From the NCBI GenBank assembly GCA_019614645.1, contig JABWDB010000015.1:62001-126000 (forward strand): DNA of 64,000 nt. Reading direction: 5' to 3'. The notes under the pieces were generated by a model, which made no database searches, had not been told where the DNA came from, and worked only from the letters and a program-made list of their open reading frames with translations. Shown here in pieces: positions 22,513 through 34,590 of this stretch; the stretch's first letter is position 1; the number at the start of each line of letters is the position of its first letter. Both the position numbers and the translations under genes were made by a program. This DNA comes from Stratiolaelaps scimitus (taxonomy: Eukaryota; Arthropoda; Arachnida; Mesostigmata; Laelapidae).

Positions 22513-23820
22513 TTTTCTTTTGATTTGTATGTGACCGGAGGGAGGAATATTCCTGAATCATTTTTTACCTGCTGTTACACCTGAGGTTGTTGCTTTTCAC
22601 TGTTTTATGAATCACTTTTTTCAAATCAATTATTTATTCGAAAAGAGAAACTTAAATTGTTTAACAATATTAATATTAAAATAACAAAAGTTACCCATGC
22701 AGATTTTAAGAAAAGGAGAACTTACGTATGACAAATGTGTACTGGAAAAACGTTCATAGGTGTTCTTCAAAAATAGCCATTAATAATCTAACTATTTCGT
22801 TACGTGGGCTGGGCCCAGTGAACTTTTAATTCGATCACGCTCTGTGCTCTATGGCCCCCTCTCGAATCCATGATAGAGATTCCGTTGAGGCACTGACTCT
22901 TGACGTGGTGCGATTTTAAGCTGACAAGCTTTCCTGTTCCCTACGTTCATCCGGGGTCACAATTGATGTCTGAAGAAAACGAGCTCTATCTCGTTTAGTT
23001 TCGTGGGTAGACGAGGTCTTTTTAAAGGTCACAGGTGCTAATGCGTGTGTCGACACCTCCGAAGTTCATCATCATCGTGAAGTTTCACATGGGACGATAC
23101 ACCCCAGATTGTCACCATTGTTGGCGCTGTGCTACATTAAGCTCTGGTGAACGCTCGCCTCGACAAAACACTGCCGTGGAACGTGTGAAAATCCGATTTG
23201 GTTCCATCATACAGTTGGTGTTATCATACCTTTGTATGGAGTCCGTTGCTCACCCCACCCAAGCATTTCACCCAGCTCACGTTCCGCAAGTAAGCTAGTT
23301 AGCTCGCGGTTAGTCGTCAGTGCACTCCCCATCCGAACAAACCTCAGCGTTCATGCCCACAGATCATTCGTGGCAGAAATCGCCTGTGGAACCGGCTCGC
23401 TTCGAGCGTAAGTGATGTCGTTGTTTCCAAGCCGTACCGAGTCCCTGTTATGCAAACAGTAGACATTCAGATCAGGCATTTGTTTCGCTATCCCAATCGG
23501 CCGGCTTCGCGGCACAAAGGTGGTCTCGAGGTCGGGGGGGAGGCGGCGGTGGGCCGTGTTGTGCGTTCCAATTTCTATTTGCATAATCATATCAAAGCAA
23601 GATCGGTGCCGGGCCAGCGATGACTGCCGGCTGTGGCAGATTGATGATTTCTTCCCGGCCGATCGCCTTCCGAGTAGCGTTTGCCGTGAACCCTTTGTCG
23701 CGTATGCACACAATTCGCTCACGTCCATCTCTGATCCGCCGACGTAAAACGATAGGGGGGACGGAGAGATCGGGAACGAGGCGAGTTGATCGCGGTATCG
23801 TTGTGAATCGTTCGTGACAC
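22513..23820. other. No recognised feature
   Basis: AT-rich to 22800, then mixed composition. Frames on both strands at 23350-23830 have no motif. Confidence 0.5.
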
Positions 23821-23857
23821 CGCCCACTCCGATTATCAGCGTACACGAGCGAGCGTG

Positions 23858-23903
<46 letters not shown>

Positions 23904-23947
23904 TATTAGTTCATGCTCGGTCGTGTACGCTGACAATCGTAGTGGGC
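23821..23947. repeat. Foldback structure with (TA)n core
   Basis: The arms 23821-23861 and 23908-23947 are inverted copies matching at about 36 of 41 positions. The conserved core is CAGCGTACACGA. They flank a TA tract of about 47 bp. The whole 127 bp can form a long hairpin. It could be a small foldback transposon or MITE within which a TA microsatellite expanded. No obvious target duplication is present. Confidence 0.9.
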
Positions 23948-24014
23948 AGAGCAGATGTCTGCCAGTACCGGTCTCTCAAGTATTAGATCTGTGTATATAT
24001 ATATATATATATAC

Positions 24015-24790
24015 ATGTACAACAATTTGAGATCCTCAAACACAATATATTCTATAAAATATTTACAAAAAATTATTTTGCTCTTCTTTTTACGGCAATT
24101 TTTTTTTGGTGTGGAGAGTGATCGGATCTCGTGAGGAAGCACGCCCCAGACAGTTGGCAGTTGGCAAGCAAGAGCATGACGGCTAGATTCTTTAACGGCA
24201 AAAGGTGTCACGAATACAGTCGTGGCCTGCGGGTCGTTCTTTTCCTCATAGGAACAATCGGGAAAGCTACGCCACCGGGAGTAACTCCCTTCGACATTTT
24301 AAAGTCGAGGAGCGCAACGTGGACGTAGTACACTACCCTCAGTTTAGGTAGTCCGTCCTACTTCATGATGCCAGAGACAGACTCCGTCAGGCGTTTACCT
24401 AACGTAGCTCGAAGGGCGTCCGCCTCAACAACTTCTCCTCTACGAAGGATCATTCCATATCCACCTCTCCAGACTGATAAACCGTAGCATTGTAGTGGTA
24501 TCAACAGCATGTTATAGATACGTAGCAGGCCTTCCAACGAGATACCCAGGTCTTTAAGGCACCTCAGCATAACTATCATGGCGCTAGGCAAGGACGCGCC
24601 CATATGGTTCTGCCAAGGAGGAGGTTTTGATGCATGGTGATGCCGAGACACTTCACTGACTCCGTCCATGGGAGCGATATTCCGCAGAGCTGAATCGGAA
24701 CAATTTGAGCAGTGCTTTGAGGTGAGCGAAAAATTGAGTTGTTCGTTTTCTTGGTATTGATGGCAATTGACATTGTATAGAGGGGTTGTG
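24015..24790 (-). pseudogene. LINE ORF2 3' fragment (RT C-terminus)
   Basis: Several minus-strand frames read in order. The first is WTESVKCLGITMHQNLL (24700-24650). The next is LEGLLRIYNMLLIPLQCYGL, followed by SVWRGGY (24540-24460). Then comes VALLDFKMSKGVTP (24330-24280), and last FAVKESSRHALACQLPTVWG, followed by VLPHEIR (24210-24130). The same order and motifs occur in the plus-strand LINE at 58300-59790: LLPVLCYGLPVWGGAY, VALLAFKMMRGLIPPE, and VFSESSKHSLAYRLPLVWG. The two are therefore one family. At least three frame changes make this copy dead. It lacks the catalytic RT core. Confidence 0.8.
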
Positions 24791-27700
24791 CATTGTCAAT
24801 GTCGGCACTATCAAAGGTGATCGAATGCCATTTCGAACGCGTTATATTTACAACGTGTTTATAGTCTACCGTGTTCGATTGTTCAATCCAACCAATTTCA
24901 TAGGTACCGTACGTCCGTTATTGGATAAGACTCATCGAGAACGATCTATAGCGCCTACCACCAACCACAAGGCTAGTTCGAGTACTATGGAATACTCAAG
25001 TACAAACACAAATAACTTCTATTTGAGGCCTCGAGAGCATTCGCCCACGTCATGTACTGATGGGACGAATTCACATAAGCGTGGTAATGAATAATGTTAT
25101 CTTGCACCGAATGGTTCAAGTGGTGGTGGATGATCAAGGGAAACAACTATGGTAGGCAGCTGTCGATCTCGTCCAAACTGTGGTGAGAGAAGAGGTGCAG
25201 GACCAGCGAGCTTGGGATCAGAGGCGGGAAGGCTTGAGGAGGACAGCTGTGCCCTAGTTGCTGTGAGAGGATGGATTTTAGCGAGGTGAGAGCCCCGCAC
25301 TAACATGAAGAGAAACGATGTGGTTAAGGCATTTTCCCCAAACATCTTGAACACAAAAAGCAGATAGACAACGCTGGGCTACAGAACAGCAATACAATCA
25401 CGCGGAATGAGTAAATGAACAGGAGTTGTCGAGAGTGGTACTTGATTTAGCTTCGTGTTTTTCTGGGAATCAGGCGTCCAATATATACTTTCCTCTTCAA
25501 GAATAGGACGAAAGTTGGCCGAGAGGAGAAATTCAAAATAGCATTAGCCTACAACAAGCGTAGGCTAAGCATGATCCGCGTACTCCAATGAGCCCAATCA
25601 GCACCCTATACATCAATGACACACGTTACATCTAAGGGTACGATTTCACCGAATTTCAGTAAAAGTTCCGTCCAGGAAACATCCCGAAAGGAATAGAGGC
25701 GCCGCTTCACGATGGAAAGTTTCGGAGATGGCCGGCCAGCTCAGAGTAGATCCACATCACAGCCGTCGGAGTGACGGGAGAATTAGGGGCTGTGAGCGAC
25801 GCGAGGCAAAGAAGACAATTGGCTGAAGGGTTGAAGAGGTCCCCAGTGACCGCTGAAGTCGTCGAGAGCTTCCTCACTTCATCAGATGAGAGTCGGCGCT
25901 GAACGAAGCGACTGAATTTCGCTCTTACGACTCCCGTGAACACTCACCGTGCAGGGCTTCTCAACTGACAACGCGTTTCCCGCTACGCCTCGCCCTCTAA
26001 TTTTCGAGTGCAACTAATGGTCTCCACGGATTCGCCAAACATTTCAATCTCAAGCTTAGAAACATTTATGCGTTTCTGCAAGTGCTCTGAGTAACGTCAC
26101 TCCCTTTATAAAACTGAGCCTCGGGGCAGAGAGGTGGCCATCGTGTAGCTTATCCCTGCTCTAAACCGGACAGAGGGCACAACTTGCTGCATTGCACATC
26201 ATTTATTCCTCTTACCCTTCCCGACCAAAGTATCTAACTAGTTCTTCTATCAAGCACACGCACACCTATGTCTATCTGCATTACAGTACCTCTCAAATGT
26301 TCAATTTTCACCACCGCCAGCTAACCGAGACGCGGCGAACCCGAAAAACTCGACTGACGGCTTTATACGAATATGGTCTACACCTTGGCCTACCAAGCCA
26401 TTTCGCTAAGTTCTCTCGACCCGAACGAACGCCGTTACGTCCTTCCACTCCAGTGGAGCCCTGCGCTGAGACGAATCGACCAGTGGACGATTGGAGAAAT
26501 CGTCCCGGTCGGCCCTTGCTGCTTGCTGTAGGCAAGCAGCAAGCAACGTAAGCGCTGCGAGTTCTAACACCTTTCTCTCTCGTCTCTCGACCAGGGCCCT
26601 CTCCCTCAACCTTCTCCCTGGGCTATCTTAGTTAGAGAAAAAGCGTAGCTCTGGGAGCGTCGGGGACCTCGACTCGGCTGGGTCTGCTCGACCCCCGACC
26701 CGCCACCACTTGCCTGTCGGGTCACATGGAAACACGGACGTTGCTTCCGCACGACTCCCCTCACGACCCACTGTACACTGTATCTCCCACAAAGGCGGAG
26801 AGAGAGACATGACGCCCACGCAAGGCGACGACAACAGAAAAAGATGGACGATGATGCGATGTCCCTTACGAAACATGTCGGGGACACGGAGTCGACACTT
26901 AGCCAGCCAACCGTTCTTCAGGACCGGTCGGGGCTACATAGACGGGACAAGTGTGTCCTCGCCCTGGCTCGTGGCCTAATCGAACGACAATCTACCGCGA
27001 TATGAATGCGATCACTGTTCCCACTTGGAATTACCACTGACACGACTGCCACTATAAGGCCACGACGGAAACGATGGCGGGTCCCGCTAACGTTCCACCA
27101 GAGCTTGGGTAGAGTACCGTTGTACCATCGATCGGCGCTTTCGAGCGTACACCCCGCAAGGTAAGCACAGGCCGTGTTGCGGCACTGCTAGCAAATGTCA
27201 GCCTGAGCCGTTTGTAATATGGAAGTGTGTGTGTGTTCTGATTGATGTAAGATTAAAATTATCGACTACGCTGCACGATCCGAGGGACCTACTGTCTACC
27301 TATATATACTCGTTATACAATATACACACTTTCTTGGTGTTCGTGTCAGTGCAATATGCTGAAATTCGATGCGTATTTAAATCCTGTTTTTAAAGTATTA
27401 TAAAGTATAACAGGCATTACTGGCCAAAGTGAGAATTTCGTCTCTAGTTTTCATATTTTGTTTGTCAAACGATGTTGTTTCAGAAGGAAACGCGGTACGT
27501 CGTTACCAAACACTAAACTATCTCAAGATACTCAAACAAACAATGGATCGTGGGAATCGGTCCTTGGCTGTTCTGTGAGACCGCCGCAGAACTCCACATG
27601 GAAATACATGTATCCTTGGGAAGTTAGCAAGCAAATGTTACCCGCATATATCGTGGACGACAATGCAAGTATAATGTATTGTTGGGCTTTATGACAGAGC

Positions 27701-28044
27701 GAACGCAGTCGGTGGAGATAACGATCCCATGGTATGGAAGATACGCACTTTGGTATTCCACAAGGTAAGTGCTAACTGTGTGCGTATTAGTCAACACACA
27801 AAGGCAATGTCTATCTTTGTCCACCCACCTACGATTGTCATGATCGGTCTCTGACAATGATCATTTAGCTAATTAGGAATGGCAGAAATACGTACACATC
27901 TATAGAGTCCATTCCTCTCGTATTTTTCTGGGCAAATATTATAGAAATATTTGGTTGAACACCTTTCAGATGACGCAAACCAACTGCGCAACAGCAGCCG
28001 CACAACGAACTCAGTTTTGCTTATGGAATATTTCGGTCGAAATT
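24791..28044. other. No recognised feature
   Basis: About 3.2 kb without a recognisable gene, transposon or RNA. Many short frames occur in 26200-27000 on both strands, consistent with stop-poor DNA. A 13-base exact inverted repeat, TAGCCTACAACAAGCGTAGGC, was not found to extend further. Confidence 0.45.
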
Positions 28045-28130
28045 TCCTGAGCTGACCCTCGGCTGTCCCCTCATGTAATAGGCCTCGGCACCACTTTTAG
28101 GCATTACTTGAAGGTCCCTACCGGGACTAC
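28045..28130 (-). mobile_element. SINE family S2, 3' fragment
   Basis: The minus-strand reading is GGTAGGGACCTTCAAGTAAT, then GCCTAAAAGTGG, GAGGCCTATTACATGAGGGG, and the hairpin AGCCGA-GGG-TCAGCT with one mismatch, then CAGGAAA. It shares its body with the near full-length copy at 6562-6840. Confidence 0.8.
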
Positions 28131-29384
28131 CGTAACTAATTGTTTGGTTTCAATTAGAATAATCAAATTCAACCTATTCTGAGGCTGCAGACGAATGGCG
28201 TTACACTGTTTACAGCCTCGTTCCCTACAGCAGGAGTCTCACATATAAAACTTCGCATGGACTGTTTCCAACCATTCGCGACTTTACATTTGTTACGAAC
28301 AACACCCGTGGTGCTCGTTCAAAGTGTTCAAAGTCTCTTGCGTTGGCTTCCTGTTCCAGGAATGTAACCCGACCTGCTCAAGCCTGAGTCGAAGGCTGTC
28401 TTATCAGGAGATGTTGTCTCCTAAGCGAAATTCGCGACTTACAGCGACTCTCTTACGACTAGTCAAGTCTGCGCCCAACAATCACCTCTTGGTAATTGAA
28501 AATCGACGAGGACGAGGAGAAGGCCATGAAGCAAAGTAAGCTTACAGTGGGACGAGACAGCTTACTGCTAGGATACAGCTGAGTTTCTAGTGCAAGAGAG
28601 AGAAAAAAGGCCGGGGTTTGCAGTTAAAACCAGTACTTCGTCGACTATCGGGCCACTTTTTTCAAACTGTGAAGAGTTGTGTCCCACTATCAACCTAATG
28701 TGGCTGCTTCTCATTGCCTCCGTGTCTCGTCACGAATTATATTGTTATTATATATAGTTGATTGGTGAATCATTATGATAATTTTGTAATGACGATGGCG
28801 GCGATGATGACGATGACATTAATAGTATTATAATATGACTATGTATACAAATAATCTGTAGTTGATGTTTTCGAACTTCGTACTAATTAGGGCTTACATT
28901 GTTGTTAAGCTAAAGTTACGATCCAACGGGTCCATATCCGTTATAGTTATATGGTCTTGCAGCTTAGCGGTTCAGCAGCACAAAGATATGATCAAAATTC
29001 GACTGAAATATTATGGCGGAATTAAAACGTATCCCCAATAGAAAAATACCCGTGATGTTGAATACAAATCCAAGGTGCTTGCGCAAAATTCTCCAAAGCT
29101 TAGACACATGCAATTATTATACAGTGATGGGCATAACCTTACGGGCACCCCTATATTTCAACAAATCGTTAGAAAGAATACGCATTTGAGGAATTTATTC
29201 TGTATCAGATTACTGTACGTGCTAAATAGCATATACACCACAAAGAACAGCGCAGATAATGTTGCATGCAGCCTGCTACAATAAAAATCTTTCGGGTGTG
29301 TAAAATGATAAGGCGCCTTCAGTTATCGAGTGTTATCGCTGAATTAATCTAGCCTGCGTTGAGCATTCATGCTGTACTGTTGTC
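28131..29384. other. No recognised feature
   Basis: Unique sequence, AT-rich from 28730. The 5' part of the Tc1-like element probably lies in the last few hundred bases, but I could not define its terminal repeat. Confidence 0.45.
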
Positions 29385-29802
29385 ATGGGACACGCTTCGA
29401 GCCTTACCGATACAGGGAAAATATTTATTATTGCGTTGCACCGAGCAGGAAATGTCCAGGCTGCAATTACTAGAGAAATTGGCAGAAGTCGTTGCGTAGT
29501 GCAACATTATTTGCGCAGCCCGTCGACGCAAGGTAAGGTAAGGCTTTATTGATTTATTAAAGGAACTGCATAGAATGCTTAAGTTCTCTTATTATATATG
29601 TCACGCAACTGGATTCGAACCTGTGGCCTCTGGCTTTTTACAGCCAGAGACTCAGCCGTTCAAGCCACCGCGTTGACGGTATGGTACTAATAAGTCTAAA
29701 AGACGCCCATGAAAGATCAGCCAGCGAACTGCCATGCACATTTGTCGATTGGCCTCAAATTCGACCATAAGTTGTGAAGCAAGTATTTTCAGTTTAGGCC
29801 CA
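29385..29802 (+). pseudogene. Tc1/Tc3-like transposase N-terminus, split by a SINE
   Basis: The first part (29385-29528) starts at an ATG and reads MGHASSLTDTGKIFIIALHR, then AGNVQAAITREIGRSRCVVQ and HYLRSPS. This is the first helix-turn-helix of the Tc1/Tc3 transposase DNA-binding domain. After the SINE, 29680-29709 reads YGTNKSKRRP followed by a stop. With a frameshift, 29713-29802 then reads KISQRTAMHICRLASNSTIS, the start of the second helix-turn-helix (compare the family pattern of a basic GRP hinge, then LS-R and LASN-S). No DDE catalytic domain follows; the sequence runs into a TA tract at 29809. Broken by insertion, frameshift and truncation. Confidence 0.85.
29521..29678 (-). mobile_element. 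SINE family S3, full-length copy
   Basis: On the minus strand a tRNA-like head runs from about 29670. It has an A-box-like GTGGCTTGAACGG, an anticodon-arm-like CTGGC...GCCAG stem, and a perfect B box GGTTCGAATCC. It is followed by GTGACATATATAATAAGAG, CTTAAGCATTCTATGCAG, CCTTTAATAAATCAATAAAG and a CCTTACC tail. It interrupts a Tc1/Tc3 transposase. The borders carry CGTCGACG (29521-29528) and CGTTGACG (29671-29678), an 8-bp duplication with one change. It links the widespread S3 3' ends to a tRNA-derived promoter. Confidence 0.85.
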
Positions 29803-31437
29803 CCGTTGTATATATATATATACATATATATACGTTTTCAATTGTGCATTGAGTAAAATTATTCATTAAATGGAAACAGGACATGAGGCTGTTGCTGCAC
29901 GGATGTCCTAAGGAGGTGTGCATTTTCGTGCTGACATCCGTCGTACGATCAGACGCCGGGAATCGTCTCTCTTTTACTTATATAATGCCCACATTCAATA
30001 CCCAATTCAGTCCTCAATAATGACACGCATGGCCTGTTAAGGACCAAAAAAAATAGAGGACAAGTTGTTTTTTTTCTCTTTCTTTTTTAGTCCGTCCTGT
30101 CTTCTCGTGCATCTGCAACCGTAGTCTCATTGTTGCTGACGCTGTTGTTAGTCTGTCCCATGTTCACGCCACCAGTTTCACAAAGTACTAATCACTTATT
30201 ATAGAAACGTTGCATTCTCTATCTAATTCTTCCATACAAATGGCGTGGTCGGCATTTTCTTTTATAAATGGCTCTTGTTTGTGTCACTAAACTGTCTACA
30301 AGGAACTTCTCTAGTGCATTGTGCCCCCACCGAGCCTCTGGGCATATTCACTTATATACCCAAGAAAAAAACAAGAGAAGATCTGGCCGCCAATTGCAAC
30401 AAACCACAGCCGATTTTTCCTTCGCCATCATCTACCTACAGATCTATCTAGCTCGATAGATCACATCGACCGGCCACGAGTTCTGCAGCTAATCTACAAA
30501 CGACCGCAAGCGTGCACCAGTCACCAAACACCAATCAGCTTGTTTTCCGCGAATCGAATTCGAAATCGAAGCTCGTCCCGTGAATTCCTCTCGCTCAATG
30601 GCACGGCGGCCGGAGTTAAGCTACCACCGTGGCAGACGGTGTCGCGTTTGTCAGCGATATCTAGTCTTGGCGTTTCGCACATCTCCCGTAGGACAAATGC
30701 ACGAGCACGAGTCGGGGGTCGATGGATGGGTGACGCGAGACCAAAGGATGACACAGCCAGGCAGCCAGGGAGATACAGGCACAATTTTCGGTGGGCGAAT
30801 TTTCTTCACAAAAGCTGCTGGTCTAGGATGTCATCGCAGTCGTCGCCGAAGAGTCGCTCCGACCGCGTTGTGTGTAGTTCCCGATACGGTGAATCTATTG
30901 AGCAATCCATCGTTCGTCCACTCCATGTCTATTGACTGCCCTCGGACTGCCTCCTGCGGAGTTTCCCGTTCCGTCTGCGTAGCCGCCCTAATAATAGCGA
31001 TCACTATGGCCTCGGAGCGATGGCCTCCTAAACCCTGAGCCTTAGTCGTCTCAGGCTTGATAACGATTGCCCAATCGGAGACCCCGTATTTACTTTTTGT
31101 TTGATCCGACATCGACTGTGCCGATCACCAACATGCCGGTAGCCGTGCTCGTGGCTTCTGGGTGGGGGGGGGGTGTGGTCAGCTTGAAGCGACGACCAGA
31201 TGTGACGACCAGATGTCCCTCTGTTGCTTCGTCTCTGCGCAGTCGTCGCAGGGAAGGCCGCAGCTACAGTTGAATGACAGGACATACGAGATGGATTACT
31301 TCATACCAATCTCTCTAAGAGCACCACCACAAGATCGCTCGACTAACTCGCCCTTTGTCGTAGATAAGTGTTTGGCCAATAGTTTCCATCTCAACTAGTG
31401 GCCACCTCGTTAGCCAGCGTGGGGCCGCGGTTGCGAG

Positions 31438-31474
<37 letters not shown>

Positions 31475-32148
31475 ATCATAGCAGTTTCCTCATACCGTAA
31501 AGGTTTTCGCCCCCGTTGAAAAACTATTAATATAGTACACAATCGAAAACACTATACGTTGTGTCTTCTCCCGTTTTCTGTGCATCAATTTAGTTCATGT
31601 ATAACAGGGCATATCTCACTCGCGGTGTCGTTGATTGCATCTGATTGCAACCATTAGTTTCAAAAACAATGCGTAGCTTCAGCCGGATTTCGGAGTTCTT
31701 GCGTGACGCTAATGATCAAGCTTTAGAAGAAAATCCCGACTCTTGGGGAGTTTTCGTCTCGTAAAACCACAATTTCGTAATAAGATTAATAATGTATTTG
31801 TCTCGTGGTGGCTTCTGCGCTCGAAGCGTGACACTAGCGGAGAGAACTCGTGGAACTACCTGCAGGACTCGGGGGCCATGTTAAGGCAACTTTTGAGAAA
31901 TACCTTCAATATAATTTCGCCGCAAGAAGTAAGCTGGAAGTTTCACAGACACATTTGCAACAACGCACGATACGGTGGACCCTTTTCCGCTGGTAAGGAA
32001 AAGATCTGGCTGTGTCTGGTTCACCTTAACGGAGATTGTTTGAAGAGTAGACCGCTGCCAGGTGTCTTTTTGTTCTGAGGTCGGCGCACGCTGTGAATGC
32101 ATATACGGATGAAGAGGAAACATTATGCTGTACTGTAGCCTTTACAAA
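29803..32148. other. No gene recognised; TA tracts
   Basis: TA tracts lie at about 29809-29832 and 31440-31470. Open frames at 30245-31285 on both strands overlap each other and show no family motif. One 111-codon frame (31743-32078, plus) is unidentifiable. Confidence 0.45.
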
Positions 32149-32305
32149 TATATATATATAATTTTTTTTAAAAAAATATATATATATATTTATATGGATG
32201 TAACTATGGTTACTATTGCACCTAAAAACCCGAGGATGTTACTATAGTACCTATAAACCCATGAATGTCACTATGGTTACTATTGCACCTAAAAACCCAT
32301 GAGTA
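32149..32305. repeat. AT tract followed by three degenerate ~37-bp repeats
   Basis: After an AT/T/A-rich patch (32149-32195), a unit containing ACTATGGTTACTATTGCACC and TAAAAACCC occurs about three times (32196-32305). The middle copy is shorter and diverged. Confidence 0.85.
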
Positions 32306-32423
32306 ACATTCGATGCTTTGGTTCAACTGCAGTCGAGGAGAGCGTCATCATCTCACTGGGATCCGTAGTCACTAACGCTCGACGTCTGCTCAAGCTATTG
32401 CCAGAGTGAATTTGAATGTCCAG

Positions 32424-32507
32424 ATATCTTTGCGTAAAAGCAGTTGTACCGTGGACGTTAAATGTTGGCTGAGAGTCAGCCCGAAAATCTTACATATCGT
32501 TGCGTAA
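32424..32507 (+). mobile_element. Micro-insertion of SINE family S1 with 14-bp TSD
   Basis: A 56-bp insert (32438-32493) is flanked by ATATCTTTGCGTAA and ATATCGTTGCGTAA, a 14-bp direct repeat with one change. The insert is only the S1 3' end: AGCAGTTGTACCGTGGACG, TTAAATGTT, the perfect hairpin GGCTGA-GAG-TCAGCC, and CGAAAATCTTAC. This fixes the 3' end of S1. Confidence 0.9.
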
Positions 32508-33242
32508 GTAGTGCTATATCAGCGTGGCCGAGACCAGCCCAAGCTGCTGGGCGTTTATTTCTGCTTATGTTTTTACGCTAGATGTGCGAGGATATATTTT
32601 GCGAAGCTCTACTTGTTCATTAATGGTGCCTGATACTGCATCATCATGGAGAGACCTTACCACTACGGCTGGCTTGGAATCGATGTACTAATGTTTCGAT
32701 GCAGTGGAAGCCGCCTACGGGACGATTTGCAATGGAAGGACAACGAACTTGCGCACCGCCAATGGCGTCAAGTCTCCCCGCCGACTATCGAGCTTCTTGT
32801 ATGCCGAACACAATAACGGATACGAGCAAGGCCATTAACAAGAAATGCAAAATCTGTTATGTAGATGTCTGTACGAATGGAAAGGGATGAAGCAGTGAAG
32901 GACATCACGCTATCAAATATCGAATGTTAGAAATAATGAACAAGGAGTCTAAAGCAAGCTCGGGGTGCCGGTGCAGGAATGCAACAGTATTGACGAGGGT
33001 ATATTAAACGAAGCATAGACTATCAGTGTGCAGTTAAGGATGACTATCATAGTGACGAATAGTATTATAATCAAATGCTATATAACAACGTGTAATAATA
33101 CGATAAGATCGTGTTAATGAATTAATTAGAACATACGCCAACAGCACCCGTGCAGAATGATGCCCGTCAGACGCGCACGGCATTCTATGAAGTGAATGGC
33201 GCACAAGTGCGTTTCCAAGTTGTACATCGATTGATAATAGCC
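32508..33242. other. No recognised feature
   Basis: Unique AT-rich sequence with no supported gene. Confidence 0.5.
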
Positions 33243-34590
33243 ATTGTGCAATGGCCCGCTAGGCCCAGCCCTCTTCTGCCTGGCCCTCCGGCCCCTCGCT
33301 GCGTCCCTCCAGTCTCGTCTGCGGTACATGGACGACGGAACGTTGGCGGGTGATCGGGCGACCGTCGCCTCCGACGTTCAGCGAGTACTCGACTACGAGG
33401 GGCGCAGCGGCCTTGCCTTCAAGCCCACGAAGTGCGAGATCTTCTCTTTAAACGCGTAGCCCGACCTCCAGCGGTCGCTCCCAGGATGCCGTCTCACTCA
33501 GAGGACGTCCCTCGAGCTCGTCGGCTCCCCTCTTACGGACGAGGCCATTCGGCCGCTATTGGACCGTTGCCTCAAGAGGACTGCCGTGATGCTCGACCGA
33601 CTGCCCCTGTTATCGGCTCACGAGAAGCTGTTTCTCCTTCGGTCCTGTTTTTCGGCGGCATGCATGCAGCACTTGCTTAGGACATGCCCGGCCGGCACTG
33701 AGGCTTCAGCCCTTCACGCGTATGACGACTTGGTGTTGGACGCCTTGACCACGATCCTGAACCTCCAGCTTCCTCCGGAAGCGGCGTCGCAGGCCACGCT
33801 TCCGGTGTGCTTCGGTGGCCTCGGCATCCTCAGTGTACGACGCTTGGCTGACGTTTGCTACGCTGCGTCGCTTACGGCGATCGCTGACATGGTTCCTACA
33901 GTCGTCCCCCCCGAAGCTCTCGCCCACTTCTCCGCTTCCCGTGAAGCTGACCAGACGGGCGTCCGCCATAGCGCCGGTCGCCATCCACGACACACGATGC
34001 TTAATGACGCGCTCGTGAGGGCCCTCCACTCCACCGGTATCCCTTACACAAGGGAGCCACAGGGCCTCGACACCTCTGACGGGCGCTGCCCTGACGGCCT
34101 CACCCTTATCGCCTTCCACCGAGGCCAGCACCTTGTTTGGGACGGCACGGTGATTGACACTCTGGGACGTTCTTATGTCAACCACTGCGCAACCATCCCC
34201 GGTTACGCGGTAGTGCGTGCGGAGCGGGCCAAGCTAAGGAAGTACGCCGCACTCCAAGCAACCCACCTTTTTTCTCCCTTGCTTTTGAGACCTTGGGCGG
34301 GCACGGCCCTCTCACTGCGAACTTCCTCGAAGGGGTCTACCATAGGCTGACCCGCGCCACCGGAGACAAGCGCGCAGGTTCTTTCCTTCTGCAGCGCCTG
34401 TCCCTCATTGTGCAAAGGGGCAATGCCATTGCCTTCCTTGGGACATTGTCGACCTCAGCCCCCCCGCCCGCCATAATCCCTAGAAATAATTCTTAACTAC
34501 TGTATGTTTGAATAAATATATATATTGCACCTCATTGTCGGACAGACAGACATCACGAGCGTTAATAAAGAATTTAATATATTGTGCAAT
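33243..34590 (+). mobile_element. 5'-truncated non-LTR retrotransposon (YMDD type)
   Basis: The element body (33253-34580) is flanked by ATTGTGCAAT at 33243-33252 and 34581-34590, a perfect 10-bp target-site duplication. It contains the 3' two thirds of an ORF2 and a short 3' UTR with AATAAA at about 34511. It starts abruptly inside the reverse transcriptase domain, as expected for incomplete reverse transcription. The high GC content of its coding part contrasts with the AT-rich flanks. Confidence 0.85.
33244..34496 (+). pseudogene. LINE ORF2: end of RT domain plus C-terminal region
   Basis: One frame runs from 33244 to about 34280 with a single in-frame TAG (33457-33459), then shifts frame near 34265-34285. 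It begins at GPLGPALFCLALRPL (end of RT motif B), then the catalytic RLRYMDDGTLAGDR and the motif D region LAFKPTKCEIFSLNA. The long C-terminal part contains LPVCFGGLGILSVRRLADV, CPDGLTLIAFHRGQHLVWDG and TVIDTLGRSYV. It finishes with FETLGGHGPL, TGDKRAGSFLLQRLSL and IVQRGNAIAFLGTL. I recognise this C-terminal pattern from non-LTR elements common in invertebrates but cannot name the clade with certainty. One stop and one frameshift imply a fairly recent insertion. Confidence 0.85.
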
